Shown here: in pieces, positions 42,906 through 51,946 of the stretch
Layout of the letters: each line of letters starts with the position of its first letter
Numbering within the stretch: position 1 is the first letter of the stretch
DNA from: Thauera chlorobenzoica
Lineage (GTDB): Bacteria > Pseudomonadota > Gammaproteobacteria > Burkholderiales > Rhodocyclaceae
Assembly (NCBI RefSeq): GCF_001922305.1
Contig: NZ_CP018839.1
Coordinates: 992,001 to 1,056,000 of the forward strand
Reading direction: 5' to 3'
Length of the DNA: 64,000 nucleotides
The notes under the pieces: generated by a model
The model's database searches: none
What the model saw: only the letters and a program-made list of their open reading frames with translations
What the model was told of the DNA's origin: nothing
Position numbers and translations under genes: made by a program

Positions 42906-44912
42906 ATGAGCTATCAGGTCCTCGCGCGCAAGTGGCGGCCGAAATCCTTCGCCACGCTGGTCGGTCAGGAGCACGTCGTGCGCGCGCTGTCGCATGCGCT
43001 CGCCACCGGGCGGCTGCATCACGCCTGGCTGTTTACCGGCACCCGCGGGGTGGGCAAGACCACGATCAGCCGCATCCTCGCCAAGGCGCTCAACTGCGAG
43101 ACCGGCGTCACCGCCGAGCCCTGCGGCGTGTGCGACGCCTGCCGCGCGATCGACGCCGACCGCTTCCCCGACTACGTCGAGATGGACGCCGCCTCCAACC
43201 GCGGCGTCGACGACATGGCGGCGTTGCTCGACAAGGCCGTCTATGCGCCGGTGCAGGGGCGCTACAAGGTCTACATGATCGACGAAGTGCACATGCTCAC
43301 CGGGCATGCCTTCAACGCCATGCTGAAGACGCTGGAGGAGCCGCCCGAGCACGTCAAGTTCATCCTCGCCACCACCGATCCGCAGAAGATCCCGGTGACG
43401 GTGCTGAGCCGCTGCCTGCAGTTCAACCTCAAGCAGATGCCGCCGGGACACATCGTCGATCACCTGGGCCGCATCCTCGAGGCCGAGGCGGTGCCGTTCG
43501 AGCCGGGCGCGCTGCGCCATCTGGCGAAGGCGGCGGCGGGCTCGATGCGCGATGCGCTCTCCTTGCTCGACCAGGCGATTGCGCACGGTGCTGGCAAGGT
43601 CGGGGAAGAGCAGGTCACCCACATGCTCGGCACGGTGGGCGACGACCACCTGTACGCGGTGCTTGATGCGCTCGCCGCCGCCGACGTGCCCGCGCTGCTC
43701 GCGGTCGCCGACGGCATGGAAGCGCGCAGCCTGTCTTTCGATGCCGCGTTGCAGACTCTGGCGACGCTGCTGCATCGCATCGCTCTTGCCCAGTTCGCTC
43801 CCGAGGCGATCGCCGACGAGGCCGAGCGGGTCCGGATCGCGGGCCATGCCGCCGCATTCGACGCCGAATACCTCCAGCTCGGCTACCAGATCGCGATCCA
43901 CGGTCGCGACGAACTGGCGCTGGCGCCGGACGAGTACACCGGCTTCACGATGACGCTGTTGCGCCTGCACGCGTTCCGGCCGGAGCAGCCGGAGGCGCTC
44001 GGCGGGCCCGGCCTCGCCCCCGGCGGCAGCGGCCGCGCCCGGACGGCGCCCACGCCCGCTTCTGGAGCGCCGCAGCCTGCGGCGCCAGCCCCGGTGCTGC
44101 CCCGGGGCGAGGGGCAGGGGCTTGGCCGGAACGGCCCGCCTGCTGCGGCAATGCCTGCCGCTCCGCGTTCGCCCGCAGCGGCGCCGCTCGGGCAGGAAGC
44201 GGCGGGTGATGGGCCTGCTCCTGCAGGCCTGCCCGCGCCGGCCTCGACGCATGACGTGCCGCCATGGGAGGACCTTCCGCCCGAGGCTTACGCTGTCGAC
44301 AGCGGAAGCGGAAGCGGAAGCGGAAGCGGAAGCGGAAGCGGAAGCGGAAGCGGAAGCGGAAGCGGAAGCGGAAGCGGAAGCGGAAGCCGCGAGCCGGCCT
44401 GGCCCGGCGCCTCCTCCCCGCCGTTAGCGGAAGCTTCGCCGCCCCCGCTCGAGCCGGCCGCCGCCGTTGCCCCCCGCCCGGTGCCCGCCGTGCAAACGCC
44501 GCTGCCGGGCGAAGCTGCCGCGCTGCTGGCGCAGGGCGACTGGCGCGGACTGATCCGGACGCTTGAGCTCAGCGGCCTGGTGCGCGAACTGGCGCAGCAT
44601 TGCGAGTGGGTCCGCAGTGATGCGAACAGTCTCGATCTGCGTCTGGCGGTCGGTCATCGTCACCTGCTGGACATGAACCGCGGTGCCCTCGACCGCCTCC
44701 AGGACCAGCTCTCGGGGGCTCTTGGGCACAGCCTGAAGCTCAGGATCGACATTGGCGACATCGCTGGTGAGACGCCCGCGCAGCGCGACGCGATCGAACG
44801 CCGGGCGCGTCATGCCGAGGCCGTTGCGGCGCTTGAGGCCGATCCCCTGGTGCGCGACTTGATCGAACGTTTCGACGCCACGCTCGTCGAGAGTACGGTG
44901 AAGCCCCTGTGA
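42906..44912 (+). CDS. dnaX: DNA polymerase III gamma/tau subunit
   Basis: Clamp-loader ATPase that also ties the two polymerase cores and helicase together. AAA+ domain: GTRGVGKTT Walker A, a four-Cys zinc module (NCETG...CGVCDAC), IDEVHML, SRC-containing LSRCLQFNL. Domain III extends to about residue 360. A Pro/Ala-rich linker contains 29 residues of pure Ser-Gly (codons 44301-44387), then the tau-specific C-terminus (LLAQGDWRGLIRTLELSGL). 668 residues. ATG 42906 has the family start SYQVLARKWRPKSF. I see no A-rich slippery site like that of E. coli, so a separate gamma form is not predicted. A TAGAAT (42892-42897) may be the -10. Confidence 0.95.
   Translation: MSYQVLARKWRPKSFATLVGQEHVVRALSHALATGRLHHAWLFTGTRGVGKTTISRILAKALNCETGVTAEPCGVCDACRAIDADRFPDYVEMDAASNRGVDDMAALLDKAVYAPVQGRYKVYMIDEVHMLTGHAFNAMLKTLEEPPEHVKFILATTDPQKIPVTVLSRCLQFNLKQMPPGHIVDHLGRILEAEAVPFEPGALRHLAKAAAGSMRDALSLLDQAIAHGAGKVGEEQVTHMLGTVGDDHLYAVLDALAAADVPALLAVADGMEARSLSFDAALQTLATLLHRIALAQFAPEAIADEAERVRIAGHAAAFDAEYLQLGYQIAIHGRDELALAPDEYTGFTMTLLRLHAFRPEQPEALGGPGLAPGGSGRARTAPTPASGAPQPAAPAPVLPRGEGQGLGRNGPPAAAMPAAPRSPAAAPLGQEAAGDGPAPAGLPAPASTHDVPPWEDLPPEAYAVDSGSGSGSGSGSGSGSGSGSGSGSGSGSGSREPAWPGASSPPLAEASPPPLEPAAAVAPRPVPAVQTPLPGEAAALLAQGDWRGLIRTLELSGLVRELAQHCEWVRSDANSLDLRLAVGHRHLLDMNRGALDRLQDQLSGALGHSLKLRIDIGDIAGETPAQRDAIERRARHAEAVAALEADPLVRDLIERFDATLVESTVKPL
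44301..44387 (+). repeat. Hexanucleotide microsatellite (AGCGGA)14 in dnaX
   Basis: Fourteen uninterrupted, identical copies of AGCGGA plus a final AGC, encoding (Ser-Gly)14-Ser in the tau linker. No base is altered between copies, which points to recent expansion by slippage. Because the unit is 6 bases, copy changes keep the frame. Confidence 0.97.
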
Positions 44913-45016
44913 GCCCCCGTTGCCGCGGGCTGCCCGGTGAAGGGGCAGGGAAGGACGCCGGATTGTCGTCATTTCCTTTTCGATCCACTCATTCCGACTG
45001 ACTCAACGGAGAATGC

Positions 45017-45343
45017 ATGATGATGAAAGGTGGTATCGCCGGCCTGATGAAGCAGGCCCAGCAGATGCAGGAAAACATGAAGAAGATGCAGGACCAGCTG
45101 GCTTCGATCGAAGTCGAGGGCCAGGCCGGCGCCGGCATGGTCAAGGTCCAGATGACCTGCAAGCACGATGTGCGCCGGGTGTCGATCGACGATTCGGTGA
45201 TGGACGACAAGGAAATGCTCGAAGACCTCGTCGCCGCCGCACTCAATGATGCGGTGCGCAAGGCCGAGGCCGCCACCCAGGAGAAAATGGCCAGCGTCAC
45301 CGCCGGGCTGAACCTGCCGCCGGGCATGAAGCTGCCGTTCTGA
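45017..45343 (+). CDS. YbaB/EbfC nucleoid-associated protein
   Basis: 108-residue DNA-binding dimer found between dnaX and recR in most bacteria. It shows the family pattern [21 protein letters not shown] (coiled coil), [14 protein letters not shown] and [18 protein letters not shown]. Three consecutive ATGs (45017, 45020, 45023) could serve; CGGAG at 45007-45011 favours the first two. It lies 104 bases after dnaX and 13 before recR. Confidence 0.95.
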   Translation: MMMKGGIAGLMKQAQQMQENMKKMQDQLASIEVEGQAGAGMVKVQMTCKHDVRRVSIDDSVMDDKEMLEDLVAAALNDAVRKAEAATQEKMASVTAGLNLPPGMKLPF

Positions 45344-45356
45344 GCGGAGGCGCGGC

Positions 45357-45950
45357 ATGATGCCTTCCAGCCTCGATGAGCTCATCGAGGCGCTGCGCTG
45401 CCTGCCGGGAGTGGGGCCGAAGTCCGCCCAGCGCATGGCCTACCACCTGCTGCAGCGCGACCAGCGCGGCGCGGCGCGGCTCGGGCAGGCGCTCACCCGC
45501 GCGCTTGAAGTGCTGCGCCACTGCGAGCGCTGCAACAGCTTCACCGAGGAGGCGGTGTGCCCGCGCTGCGCCAATCCGCGACGGGATGGCGCGCTGCTGT
45601 GCGTGGTCGAAATGCCCGCCGATCTGGCGATGATCGAGCAGACCCAGGCGTACCGCGGCCTTTATTACGTGCTGATGGGGCGCCTGTCTCCGCTCGATGG
45701 CATCGGTCCGCGCGAATTACGCCTCGACAAGCTGATCGCGCGCGCGACCGAGGACGGTGTGCGCGAGGTGATCCTGGCGACCAACTTCACCAACGAAGGC
45801 GAAGCCACCGCGCACACCGTCGGTGCGCTGCTGTCGGCACGCGGGGTGGCGGTGACCCGGCTGTCGCGCGGCGTTCCGGTGGGCGGTGAGCTCGAGCATA
45901 CCGACACCGGCACCATCGCCCAGGCCCTGGCCGAGCGCAGAACACTCTGA
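45357..45950 (+). CDS. recR: Recombination mediator RecR
   Basis: Partner of RecF/RecO that loads RecA on gaps. It has a helix-hairpin-helix ([17 protein letters not shown]), a four-Cys zinc finger (CERCNSF...CPRC), a Toprim domain ([16 protein letters not shown]) and the C-terminal Walker-B-like/ATFT region ([15 protein letters not shown]). 197 residues. The conserved dnaX-ybaB-recR trio is intact. Confidence 0.97.
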   Translation: MMPSSLDELIEALRCLPGVGPKSAQRMAYHLLQRDQRGAARLGQALTRALEVLRHCERCNSFTEEAVCPRCANPRRDGALLCVVEMPADLAMIEQTQAYRGLYYVLMGRLSPLDGIGPRELRLDKLIARATEDGVREVILATNFTNEGEATAHTVGALLSARGVAVTRLSRGVPVGGELEHTDTGTIAQALAERRTL

Positions 45951-46077
45951 GTGCGGGGTGCTGCAGTGCAGAAAAACCGTGCCCGCAGGAGGGCTGTTTT
46001 GGCGCGGTCTTGGCCCGGAAAGCCTTGTTCCTGCAGGTAATCCCGGCTTTGCGCTTTCTCTGCTGCAGCGTCTTCGC

Positions 46078-46083
46078 TATAAT
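46078..46083 (+). promoter_or_regulatory. -10 box upstream of petA
   Basis: A perfect TATAAT in the 189-base gap between recR and petA, 57 bases before the petA ATG. No good -35 is seen at 16-18 bases. Likely the start of the petABC transcript. Confidence 0.5.
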
Positions 46084-46139
46084 CCGCCGATTATTTTCGT
46101 ATCCGAGTCTTTCGAGGTTTCCTTTCTGGGAAGAGGGTC

Positions 46140-46733
46140 ATGAGCGTTGATCAAAAGATGGACAGCAGTCGCCGCACCCTGCTGCTGGCGACGTCCGCCG
46201 CGGGCGGCGTCGCTGCGGTGGCGACCGCGGTGCCGTTTGTCGCCAGCCTGACGCCGTCCGAGCGCGCCAAGGCAGCCGGGGCACCGGTCGAAGTGGACGT
46301 GAGCAAGCTCGCGCCGGGCGAGATGATGACGGTGGAGTGGCGCGGGAAGCCGGTCTGGATCCTGCGGCGCACGCCCGAGATGCTGGCTTCGCTGGAGCAG
46401 ACCGAGGGCCGGGTCAGCGACCCGGATTCGGCCAAGCCGATGCAGCCGGCCTACGCGCAGAACAAGCACCGCTCGATCAAGCCCGAATACCTGATCGCGG
46501 TCGGCATCTGCACCCACTTGGGCTGTTCGCCGTCGGAGAAATTCAAGATGGGCGCCGAAAGCGGCATGGGCGCCGACTGGCCGGGCGGCTTCCTGTGTCC
46601 CTGTCATGGCTCGATCTTCGATCTCGCCGGCCGCGTCTATAGCAGCATGCCGGCGCCGGACAACCTCGAAATCCCGCCGCACCACTACCTCGCGGACACC
46701 ACCATTCTTGTTGGCGAAGACGGGAAGGCATAA
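46140..46733 (+). CDS. petA: Ubiquinol-cytochrome c reductase Rieske subunit
   Basis: [2Fe-2S] subunit of the bc1 complex (complex III). A twin-arginine-type N-terminus (DSSRRTLLLATSAAGG) acts as Tat signal and membrane anchor. The cluster motifs CTHLGC and CPCHGS are intact, with the conserved Cys pair for the disulphide. 197 residues. It begins the petA-petB-petC operon and precedes sspA, as in most Betaproteobacteria. Confidence 0.96.
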   Translation: MSVDQKMDSSRRTLLLATSAAGGVAAVATAVPFVASLTPSERAKAAGAPVEVDVSKLAPGEMMTVEWRGKPVWILRRTPEMLASLEQTEGRVSDPDSAKPMQPAYAQNKHRSIKPEYLIAVGICTHLGCSPSEKFKMGAESGMGADWPGGFLCPCHGSIFDLAGRVYSSMPAPDNLEIPPHHYLADTTILVGEDGKA

Positions 46734-46736
46734 GCG

Positions 46737-48005
46737 ATGACAACCAAATCCCAAGCCGTGCTCGACTGGATCGACGAGCGTTTTCCGCTCACCTCGACCT
46801 GGAAGGCGCATCTGTCCGAGTACTACGCGCCGAAGAACTTCAACTTCTGGTATTTCTTCGGCTCGCTCGCCCTGCTGGTGCTGGTGATCCAGATCCTCAC
46901 CGGCATCTTCCTGGTGATGCACTACAAGCCGGACGCCTCGCTCAACGCTTCCGGTGTGCCGGTGGCCTTTGCCAGCGTCGAATACATCATGCGTGAAGTG
47001 CCCGGCGGCTGGCTGATCCGCTACCTGCATTCGACCGGGGCGTCGGCGTTCTTCATCGTCGTCTACCTGCACATGTTCCGCGGCCTGCTCTACGGTTCCT
47101 ACCGCAAGCCGCGCGAGCTGATCTGGATCTTCGGCACGCTGATCTTCCTCGTGCTGATGGCCGAGGCCTTCATGGGCTACCTGCTGCCATGGGGGCAGAT
47201 GTCGTTCTGGGGGGCCCAGGTCATCGTGAACCTGTTCTCGGCGATCCCGGTGATCGGTCCCGACCTGTCGCTGGTGATCCGCGGCGACTACGTCGTCTCC
47301 GACGCCACCCTGAACCGTTTCTTCTCCTTCCACGTCATCGCCGTGCCGCTGGTGCTGATCGGTCTCGTCGTCGCCCACATCGTGGCGCTGCACGAAGTCG
47401 GTTCGAACAACCCGGACGGGGTCGAGATCAAGAAGAAGAAGGACGCCAACGGCATCCCGCTCGACGGCATCCCGTTCCACCCGTACTACACGGTGAAGGA
47501 CATCGTCGGCGTCGTCGCCTTCCTGTTCTTCTTCAGCGCGGTGGTGTTCTTCGCTCCTGAAGCCGGCGGCTACTTCCTCGAGTTCAACAACTTCCTCCCT
47601 GCCGACCCGCTGACGACGCCGCCGCACATCGCGCCGGTGTGGTACTTCACCCCGTTCTACTCGATCCTGCGCGCGGTCACCTATCCGCTGTTCGGGCTGG
47701 ATGCGAAGTTCTGGGGCGTGGTGGCGATGGGGGCGTCGGTGGTGATCATCGCCTTCCTGCCCTGGCTCGACCGCAGCCCGGTGAAGTCGATCCGCTACAA
47801 GGGGCCGATCTTCAAGCTTGCCGTGGCCGTCTTCGTGGTGTGCTTCTTCATCCTGGGTTACCTCGGCGTGCTGCCCCCGACTCCGGGTCGCACCCTGGTG
47901 TCGCAGATCTGCTCGGTGCTGTATTTCGCTTTCTTCCTGCTGATGCCGTGGTACAGCAAGCTCGACAAGTGCAAGGCCGAACCGGAAAGGGTGACTTTCA
48001 AATGA
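46737..48005 (+). CDS. petB: Cytochrome b of the bc1 complex
   Basis: Membrane subunit with two b hemes and both quinone sites. It shows the paired His residues in the transmembrane helices (HSTGASAFFIVVYLHMFRG, FFSFHVIAVPLVLIGLVVAH), the Qo-site PEWY-like region (APVWYFTPFYSILRA) and GYLLPWGQMSFWGAQVI. 422 residues, full-length rather than the split b6/subunit IV form. The start is 4 bases after the petA stop; the end overlaps petC (ATGA). Confidence 0.97.
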   Translation: MTTKSQAVLDWIDERFPLTSTWKAHLSEYYAPKNFNFWYFFGSLALLVLVIQILTGIFLVMHYKPDASLNASGVPVAFASVEYIMREVPGGWLIRYLHSTGASAFFIVVYLHMFRGLLYGSYRKPRELIWIFGTLIFLVLMAEAFMGYLLPWGQMSFWGAQVIVNLFSAIPVIGPDLSLVIRGDYVVSDATLNRFFSFHVIAVPLVLIGLVVAHIVALHEVGSNNPDGVEIKKKKDANGIPLDGIPFHPYYTVKDIVGVVAFLFFFSAVVFFAPEAGGYFLEFNNFLPADPLTTPPHIAPVWYFTPFYSILRAVTYPLFGLDAKFWGVVAMGASVVIIAFLPWLDRSPVKSIRYKGPIFKLAVAVFVVCFFILGYLGVLPPTPGRTLVSQICSVLYFAFFLLMPWYSKLDKCKAEPERVTFK

Positions 48006-48757
48006 AGATGCGTCTACTGAACCTGATCAAGCGCGCCGCGGCGGCACTGCTGTTCGCTCCGGCCCTCGCGCTGGCTGCCGGCGCAGTCCTGCACCTCGAC
48101 AAGGCGCCGGTGAGCAACGATCCGGCCGCGCTGCAGCACGGCGCCAAGCTGTTCGTCAATTACTGCCTGAACTGCCATAGCGCCAGCTTCACACGCTACA
48201 ACCAGCTTCAGGACATCGGCCTGTCCGAGCAGGCGATCCGCGACAACCTGATGTTCACCGGCGAGCGCATCGGCGACCTGATGAAGATCGCGATGCGCCC
48301 GGCCGAATCCAAGGCCTGGTTCGGCAAGGCACCGCCCGACCTGACCCTGGTGGCGCGCGCGCGCGCCTCCGAGTTCGGCAGCGGCGCGGACTGGCTGTAT
48401 ACCTACCTGCGCCAGTTCTACCGCGACCCGGAGCGGCCGAGCGGCTGGAACAACGTCGTCTTCGAAAACGTCGGCATGCCGCACGTGTTCTGGCAGCTGC
48501 AGGGCGAACAGGCGGCAACGGTCACCGAAAATGCCGACGGCAGCAAGAAGGTCGACCTCTCGCTTGCCAAGCCGGGCCTGCTCGCGCCTGCCGAATACGA
48601 CAAGGCAGTGGCCGATCTGGTGTCCTTCCTGGTCTGGATGGGGGAGCCGGTGGCAGAAAAGCGCAAGTCGATCGGTGCCGTGGTGCTGATTTTCCTCGCC
48701 GGCTTGTTCGTGCTCAGCTATGCGCTGAAGAAGAACTACTGGAAGGACATTCATTGA
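48002..48757 (+). CDS. petC: Cytochrome c1
   Basis: Heme c subunit of complex III. It has a signal peptide (residues 1-~25, ALALAAG), one heme site CLNCH, the second axial ligand region with Met in the MPHVFWQLQG/IAMRPAES area, and a C-terminal membrane anchor (AVVLIFLAGLFVLSYAL) followed by a basic KKNYWKDIH end. 251 residues. ATG 48002 overlaps the petB stop. Confidence 0.96.
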   Translation: MKMRLLNLIKRAAAALLFAPALALAAGAVLHLDKAPVSNDPAALQHGAKLFVNYCLNCHSASFTRYNQLQDIGLSEQAIRDNLMFTGERIGDLMKIAMRPAESKAWFGKAPPDLTLVARARASEFGSGADWLYTYLRQFYRDPERPSGWNNVVFENVGMPHVFWQLQGEQAATVTENADGSKKVDLSLAKPGLLAPAEYDKAVADLVSFLVWMGEPVAEKRKSIGAVVLIFLAGLFVLSYALKKNYWKDIH

Positions 48758-48807
48758 TCCTTTTCGCGGCGGGCCGCAAGGCCGTCTAGCGCGGCCCGAC
48801 CTCAGAC

Positions 48808-48843
48808 GCACCACGCGAAGCCGCGTGGTGCGCTTTTGCTTTT
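48808..48843 (+). terminator. Rho-independent terminator after petC
   Basis: A 10-bp stem GCACCACGCG / CGCGTGGTGC with a 4-base loop is followed by a T-rich tail. It separates petABC from sspA. Confidence 0.85.
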
Positions 48844-48864
48844 GAATTCCGGAGTGGCAACATC

Positions 48865-49461
48865 ATGATGAACCTGTATTCCGGCACGACCGATCCATTC
48901 AGTCACCGCTGCCGGATCGTGCTGTTCGAAAAGGGGATGGACTTCGAGGTCATCGACGTCGATCTCTACAACAAACCTGAAGACATCGCCGTCATCAACC
49001 CCTACAACCGGGTGCCGGTGCTGGTCGATCGCGACCTCGTGCTGTACGAGTCCAACATCATCAACGAGTACATCGACGAGCGCTTCCCGCATCCGCAGCT
49101 GATGCCGCCCGACCCGATCATGCGCGCGCGCGCACGCCAGCTGCTGCACACGTTCGAGCAGGAGCTGTTCACCCATCTCGAGGCGCTCGAGGCGGCGCAG
49201 AAAGGCGTCGACAAGGTGAGGGTCCACGTGCGCGACCACCTGACCCAGCTCGCGCCGGTGTTCGCCAAGCAGAAGTACATGCTGGGCGACGAATTTTCCA
49301 TGCTCGACGTCGCGATCGCGCCGTTGCTGTGGCGCCTCGAGCACTACGGCATCGAGCTGCCGAAAGCCGCCGCGCCGCTCATGAAGTACGCCGAACGCAT
49401 TTTCAGCCGGCAGGGTTTCATCGATGCGCTGACGCCGTCCGAAAAGGTCATGCGCCGTTGA
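48865..49461 (+). CDS. sspA: Stringent starvation protein A (GST fold)
   Basis: RNA polymerase-associated protein with a glutathione-S-transferase fold but no transferase activity in its family. It shows the thioredoxin-like N-domain LYSGTTDPFSHRCRIVLFEKG, NPYNRVPVLVDRDLVLYESNIINEY, and the helical domain with LGDEFSMLDVAIAPLLWRL. 198 residues. ATG 48865 has GGAG upstream; a second ATG follows at once. Paired with sspB. Confidence 0.94.
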   Translation: MMNLYSGTTDPFSHRCRIVLFEKGMDFEVIDVDLYNKPEDIAVINPYNRVPVLVDRDLVLYESNIINEYIDERFPHPQLMPPDPIMRARARQLLHTFEQELFTHLEALEAAQKGVDKVRVHVRDHLTQLAPVFAKQKYMLGDEFSMLDVAIAPLLWRLEHYGIELPKAAAPLMKYAERIFSRQGFIDALTPSEKVMRR

Positions 49462-49525
49462 GGGGCCGACCTGGAGCGGGGAGGGCGGGGGCCCGGGCGT
49501 GCCCCGCCTCCTCAATGGAGATCCG

Positions 49526-49969
49526 ATGACGACTGTTTCGACCAAGCCTTATCTGCTGCGCGCCATCTGGGAGTGGTGCGTCGACCAGGGGTTCACGCCC
49601 TACCTCGCGATCAGGGTGGATGCGCACACGCGGGTTCCCCCCGGTTACGCGCGCGACGGGCAGCTGGTGCTGAACCTCTCGCCCGATGCGACCTCCCAGC
49701 TGCAGATGGACAACGACACCATCTCCTTCCAGGCGCGCTTCGGCGGCGCCGCCCATTCGCTGCTGATCCCGGTGGCGAACGTGATCGCCATCTATGCGCG
49801 CGAAAACGGCCAGGGCATGGCGTTCGAGCCCGAGGAGGGCGAGGCTGGTGGGGCGCCGGCCGAAGACATGGCCGAGGTCAGCGCCGAACTGGCGCAGGAG
49901 CGCAGTGAAACGCCGTCGCCCGAAGCTCCGCGCCCCGCGCGCGGGAGTCATCTGAAGGTCGTGAAGTAA
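49526..49969 (+). CDS. sspB: ClpXP specificity-enhancing factor SspB
   Basis: Adaptor that delivers ssrA-tagged proteins to ClpXP. The N-terminal domain shows TKPYLLRAIWEWCVDQGFTPYL, LNLSPDATSQLQMDND and RFGGAAHSLLIPVANVIAIYARENGQGM. A flexible acidic/Pro-rich tail ends in the ClpX-binding module SHLKVVK. 147 residues. ATG 49526 has TGGAG 5 bases upstream. Confidence 0.95.
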   Translation: MTTVSTKPYLLRAIWEWCVDQGFTPYLAIRVDAHTRVPPGYARDGQLVLNLSPDATSQLQMDNDTISFQARFGGAAHSLLIPVANVIAIYARENGQGMAFEPEEGEAGGAPAEDMAEVSAELAQERSETPSPEAPRPARGSHLKVVK

Positions 49970-49979
49970 GGAGAGGCAC

Positions 49980-50462
49980 ATGCCGGACCTGGTGTGGAGC
50001 GACGAACTCGAGAACGATCTTGCGCCGATGGACGACACCCATCGCGAATTCGTCGCCAGTTACAACGCGCTCCTCGCGGCCGCGCCGGAAGACCTGCTGG
50101 CGCGGTTCGACACGCTGGTCGCGCAGGCGAAGGCGCATTTCGACCTCGAAAACGGCTGGATGGAGGCGGTCGATTTCCCCGGCTGCCACCGCGCCGAGCA
50201 CGATCGCGTGCTGGCGGTGATGCAGGACGTGCGCCAGCGCATGGCGCGCGGCGACCTGTTCTTCGCCCGGCGCCTGATCGAAGAGTTGCCGGTGTGGTTC
50301 CGCAATCATGTCAATGGCATGGACGCGGCGCTCGCCTTCCACCTCGCGAGCATCGGTTTCGACGTCGCCAGCGGGACCTGCACGCCACCGCTCGATGCGG
50401 CGGGCGGCGCACGCGGCTGCGCCTGCGCCGTGCTCAGCGCGGAAGGCGAAACGGAAAGCTGA
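49980..50462 (+). CDS. Bacteriohemerythrin
   Basis: 160-residue single-domain hemerythrin that binds O2 at a di-iron site. Ligand residues are visible in DDTHREF, HFDLENGWME, HRAEHDRV and NHVNGMD. A C-terminal extension (~130-160) contains CTPP and GCACA, three Cys residues not needed for iron binding. AAGGAGA lies just before the ATG and it starts 10 bases after sspB. Its 3' end overlaps the convergent dadA by 29 bases. Confidence 0.92.
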   Translation: MPDLVWSDELENDLAPMDDTHREFVASYNALLAAAPEDLLARFDTLVAQAKAHFDLENGWMEAVDFPGCHRAEHDRVLAVMQDVRQRMARGDLFFARRLIEELPVWFRNHVNGMDAALAFHLASIGFDVASGTCTPPLDAAGGARGCACAVLSAEGETES

Positions 50463-51696
50463 CCGGTGCCGGGCGTCCGCGCATCAGCTCGGCGAGCGCC
50501 GCCGCCGAGCCGCAGGCCAGGGTCCACCCCAGGGTGCCGTGCCCGGTGTTGAACCACAGGTTCGGCGCCCGCCCGCGGCCGATCACCGGAAGGTTGCCCG
50601 GGGTGGCCGGGCGCAGCCCGGCCCAGGGCTCGACCTGGTGCTCGTCGATCGCGCCCGGAAAGCGGCTCTTTACCCATTCCAGAATGGGACGGATGCGCTC
50701 GTTGCGGATGCGGGTGTCGAAGCCGTTCAGCTCTGCGGTGCCGGCGACGCGCAGGCGATCTCCCAGGCGCGAGCACACGATGCGGCGCGATTCGTCGGTG
50801 AGGCTGACGCTCGGTGCCCGCGCAGCATCGAGCAGCGGAGCGGTGATCGAATAGCCCTTGACCGGATAAATCGGCAGGCGCTCGCCCAGCGGCGCGACCA
50901 AGCGCGGGCCGTAGCTCCCCAGGCAGATGACGTAGGCATCGGCGCGGAGGGTCCGCTGGCGTCCTTCTGCATCGCACACCTCAACGCCCTCGAGGCGCGT
51001 GCCAGAGCCGCCCGTCAGGCGGCGGATATCGCATTCCCAGTGCAGGTCGGCGCCGTTTTCGCGTACGCGCGCAGCGAGCTCCCGGGTGAAGCGAAAGGCG
51101 TCGCCCGACTCGTCGCCGGGAGCGAACAGGCCGCCGGCAAGCGTTCCCGCCCCGGCCGTGAGCGCCGGTTCGATGGCAAGGCACTCAGTGCGGCTGCAGA
51201 CGCGGGCCTCGATGCCGAGCAGCTCCAGCTGACGGGCGCGTGCCGGCGCCTGGGCGAACTCGTGCGGAGAGTGGAACAGATGCAGGATGCCGCGTTCGAG
51301 TTGATCGTATTGCAGCCCGGTGCGCGCGCGCAGTTCGTGCAGGCGCGCGCTGCTCCAGCGCGCCAGCGCGGCGATCGCCGCGGTGTTGCGGTGGGCGCGG
51401 GTGGGCAGGCACTCGAGCAGGAAACGCGCGCCCCACCACCACTGTGCGGGGTCGGTGGTGGGACGGAACTTGAGCGGGGCGTCGTCGCGCCCCAGCCAGC
51501 GCAGCACCTGCAGCGGTGCCCCCGGGTTGGCCCACGGCTCGGGGTGGCTGATCGAGATCTGCCCGCCGTTGGCGAAGCTGGTTTCGAGCGCCGGCCCGGG
51601 CTGGCGGTCGACAATGCTGACGCCGAAACCGGCCTGCTGCAGATACCAGGCGGTCGTGACCCCGGACAGGCCGGCGCCGAGAACCATGACGTGCAT
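50434..51696 (-). CDS. dadA: D-amino acid dehydrogenase small subunit (DadA)
   Basis: FAD enzyme of the DAO family that deaminates D-amino acids (mainly D-alanine) and passes electrons to the respiratory chain. It has the dinucleotide motif VLGAGLSGVTTAWYLQQAG at the N-terminus, ETSFANGGQIS, PVKGYSIT and the C-terminal FAD contact NTGHGTLGWTLACGSA. 420 residues. Its 250-base upstream region, shared divergently with fbp, shows no clear site. Confidence 0.93.
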   Translation of the reverse strand: MHVMVLGAGLSGVTTAWYLQQAGFGVSIVDRQPGPALETSFANGGQISISHPEPWANPGAPLQVLRWLGRDDAPLKFRPTTDPAQWWWGARFLLECLPTRAHRNTAAIAALARWSSARLHELRARTGLQYDQLERGILHLFHSPHEFAQAPARARQLELLGIEARVCSRTECLAIEPALTAGAGTLAGGLFAPGDESGDAFRFTRELAARVRENGADLHWECDIRRLTGGSGTRLEGVEVCDAEGRQRTLRADAYVICLGSYGPRLVAPLGERLPIYPVKGYSITAPLLDAARAPSVSLTDESRRIVCSRLGDRLRVAGTAELNGFDTRIRNERIRPILEWVKSRFPGAIDEHQVEPWAGLRPATPGNLPVIGRGRAPNLWFNTGHGTLGWTLACGSAAALAELMRGRPAPVSFPFRLPR

Positions 51697-51946
51697 GTAA
51701 GGTCGGGGTGCGGTGGGTTGGGAAGCCGGGTTGGGAACGGACGGTGGCTGCGCGTGCGGGGTGAGCGGCCGGCGGATGCTGGCGCAGCCCGGAGCCGGAT
51801 CTTGCCGCAGCGGTGCGACGCAGGCGTCGATGATAACCGCTCGTCGCCCGCGGTGAAACCGCAGGCTGTCTTAAAGCCGTGCGCTCGCGGCGCGGAACCG
51901 CGATAATTCGCCCCTGTCCGTAAAGTCCGCCTTCCGGGAGTTTCTC

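Noticed and set aside
44301..44387. CRISPR array or phase-variable switch
   Set aside because: The repeat has no spacers, so it is not CRISPR. The 6-base unit keeps the frame, so it cannot switch dnaX on and off.
42906..44912. Programmed frameshift producing a separate gamma subunit
   Set aside because: No A-rich slippery heptamer with a downstream stem was found in the linker region.
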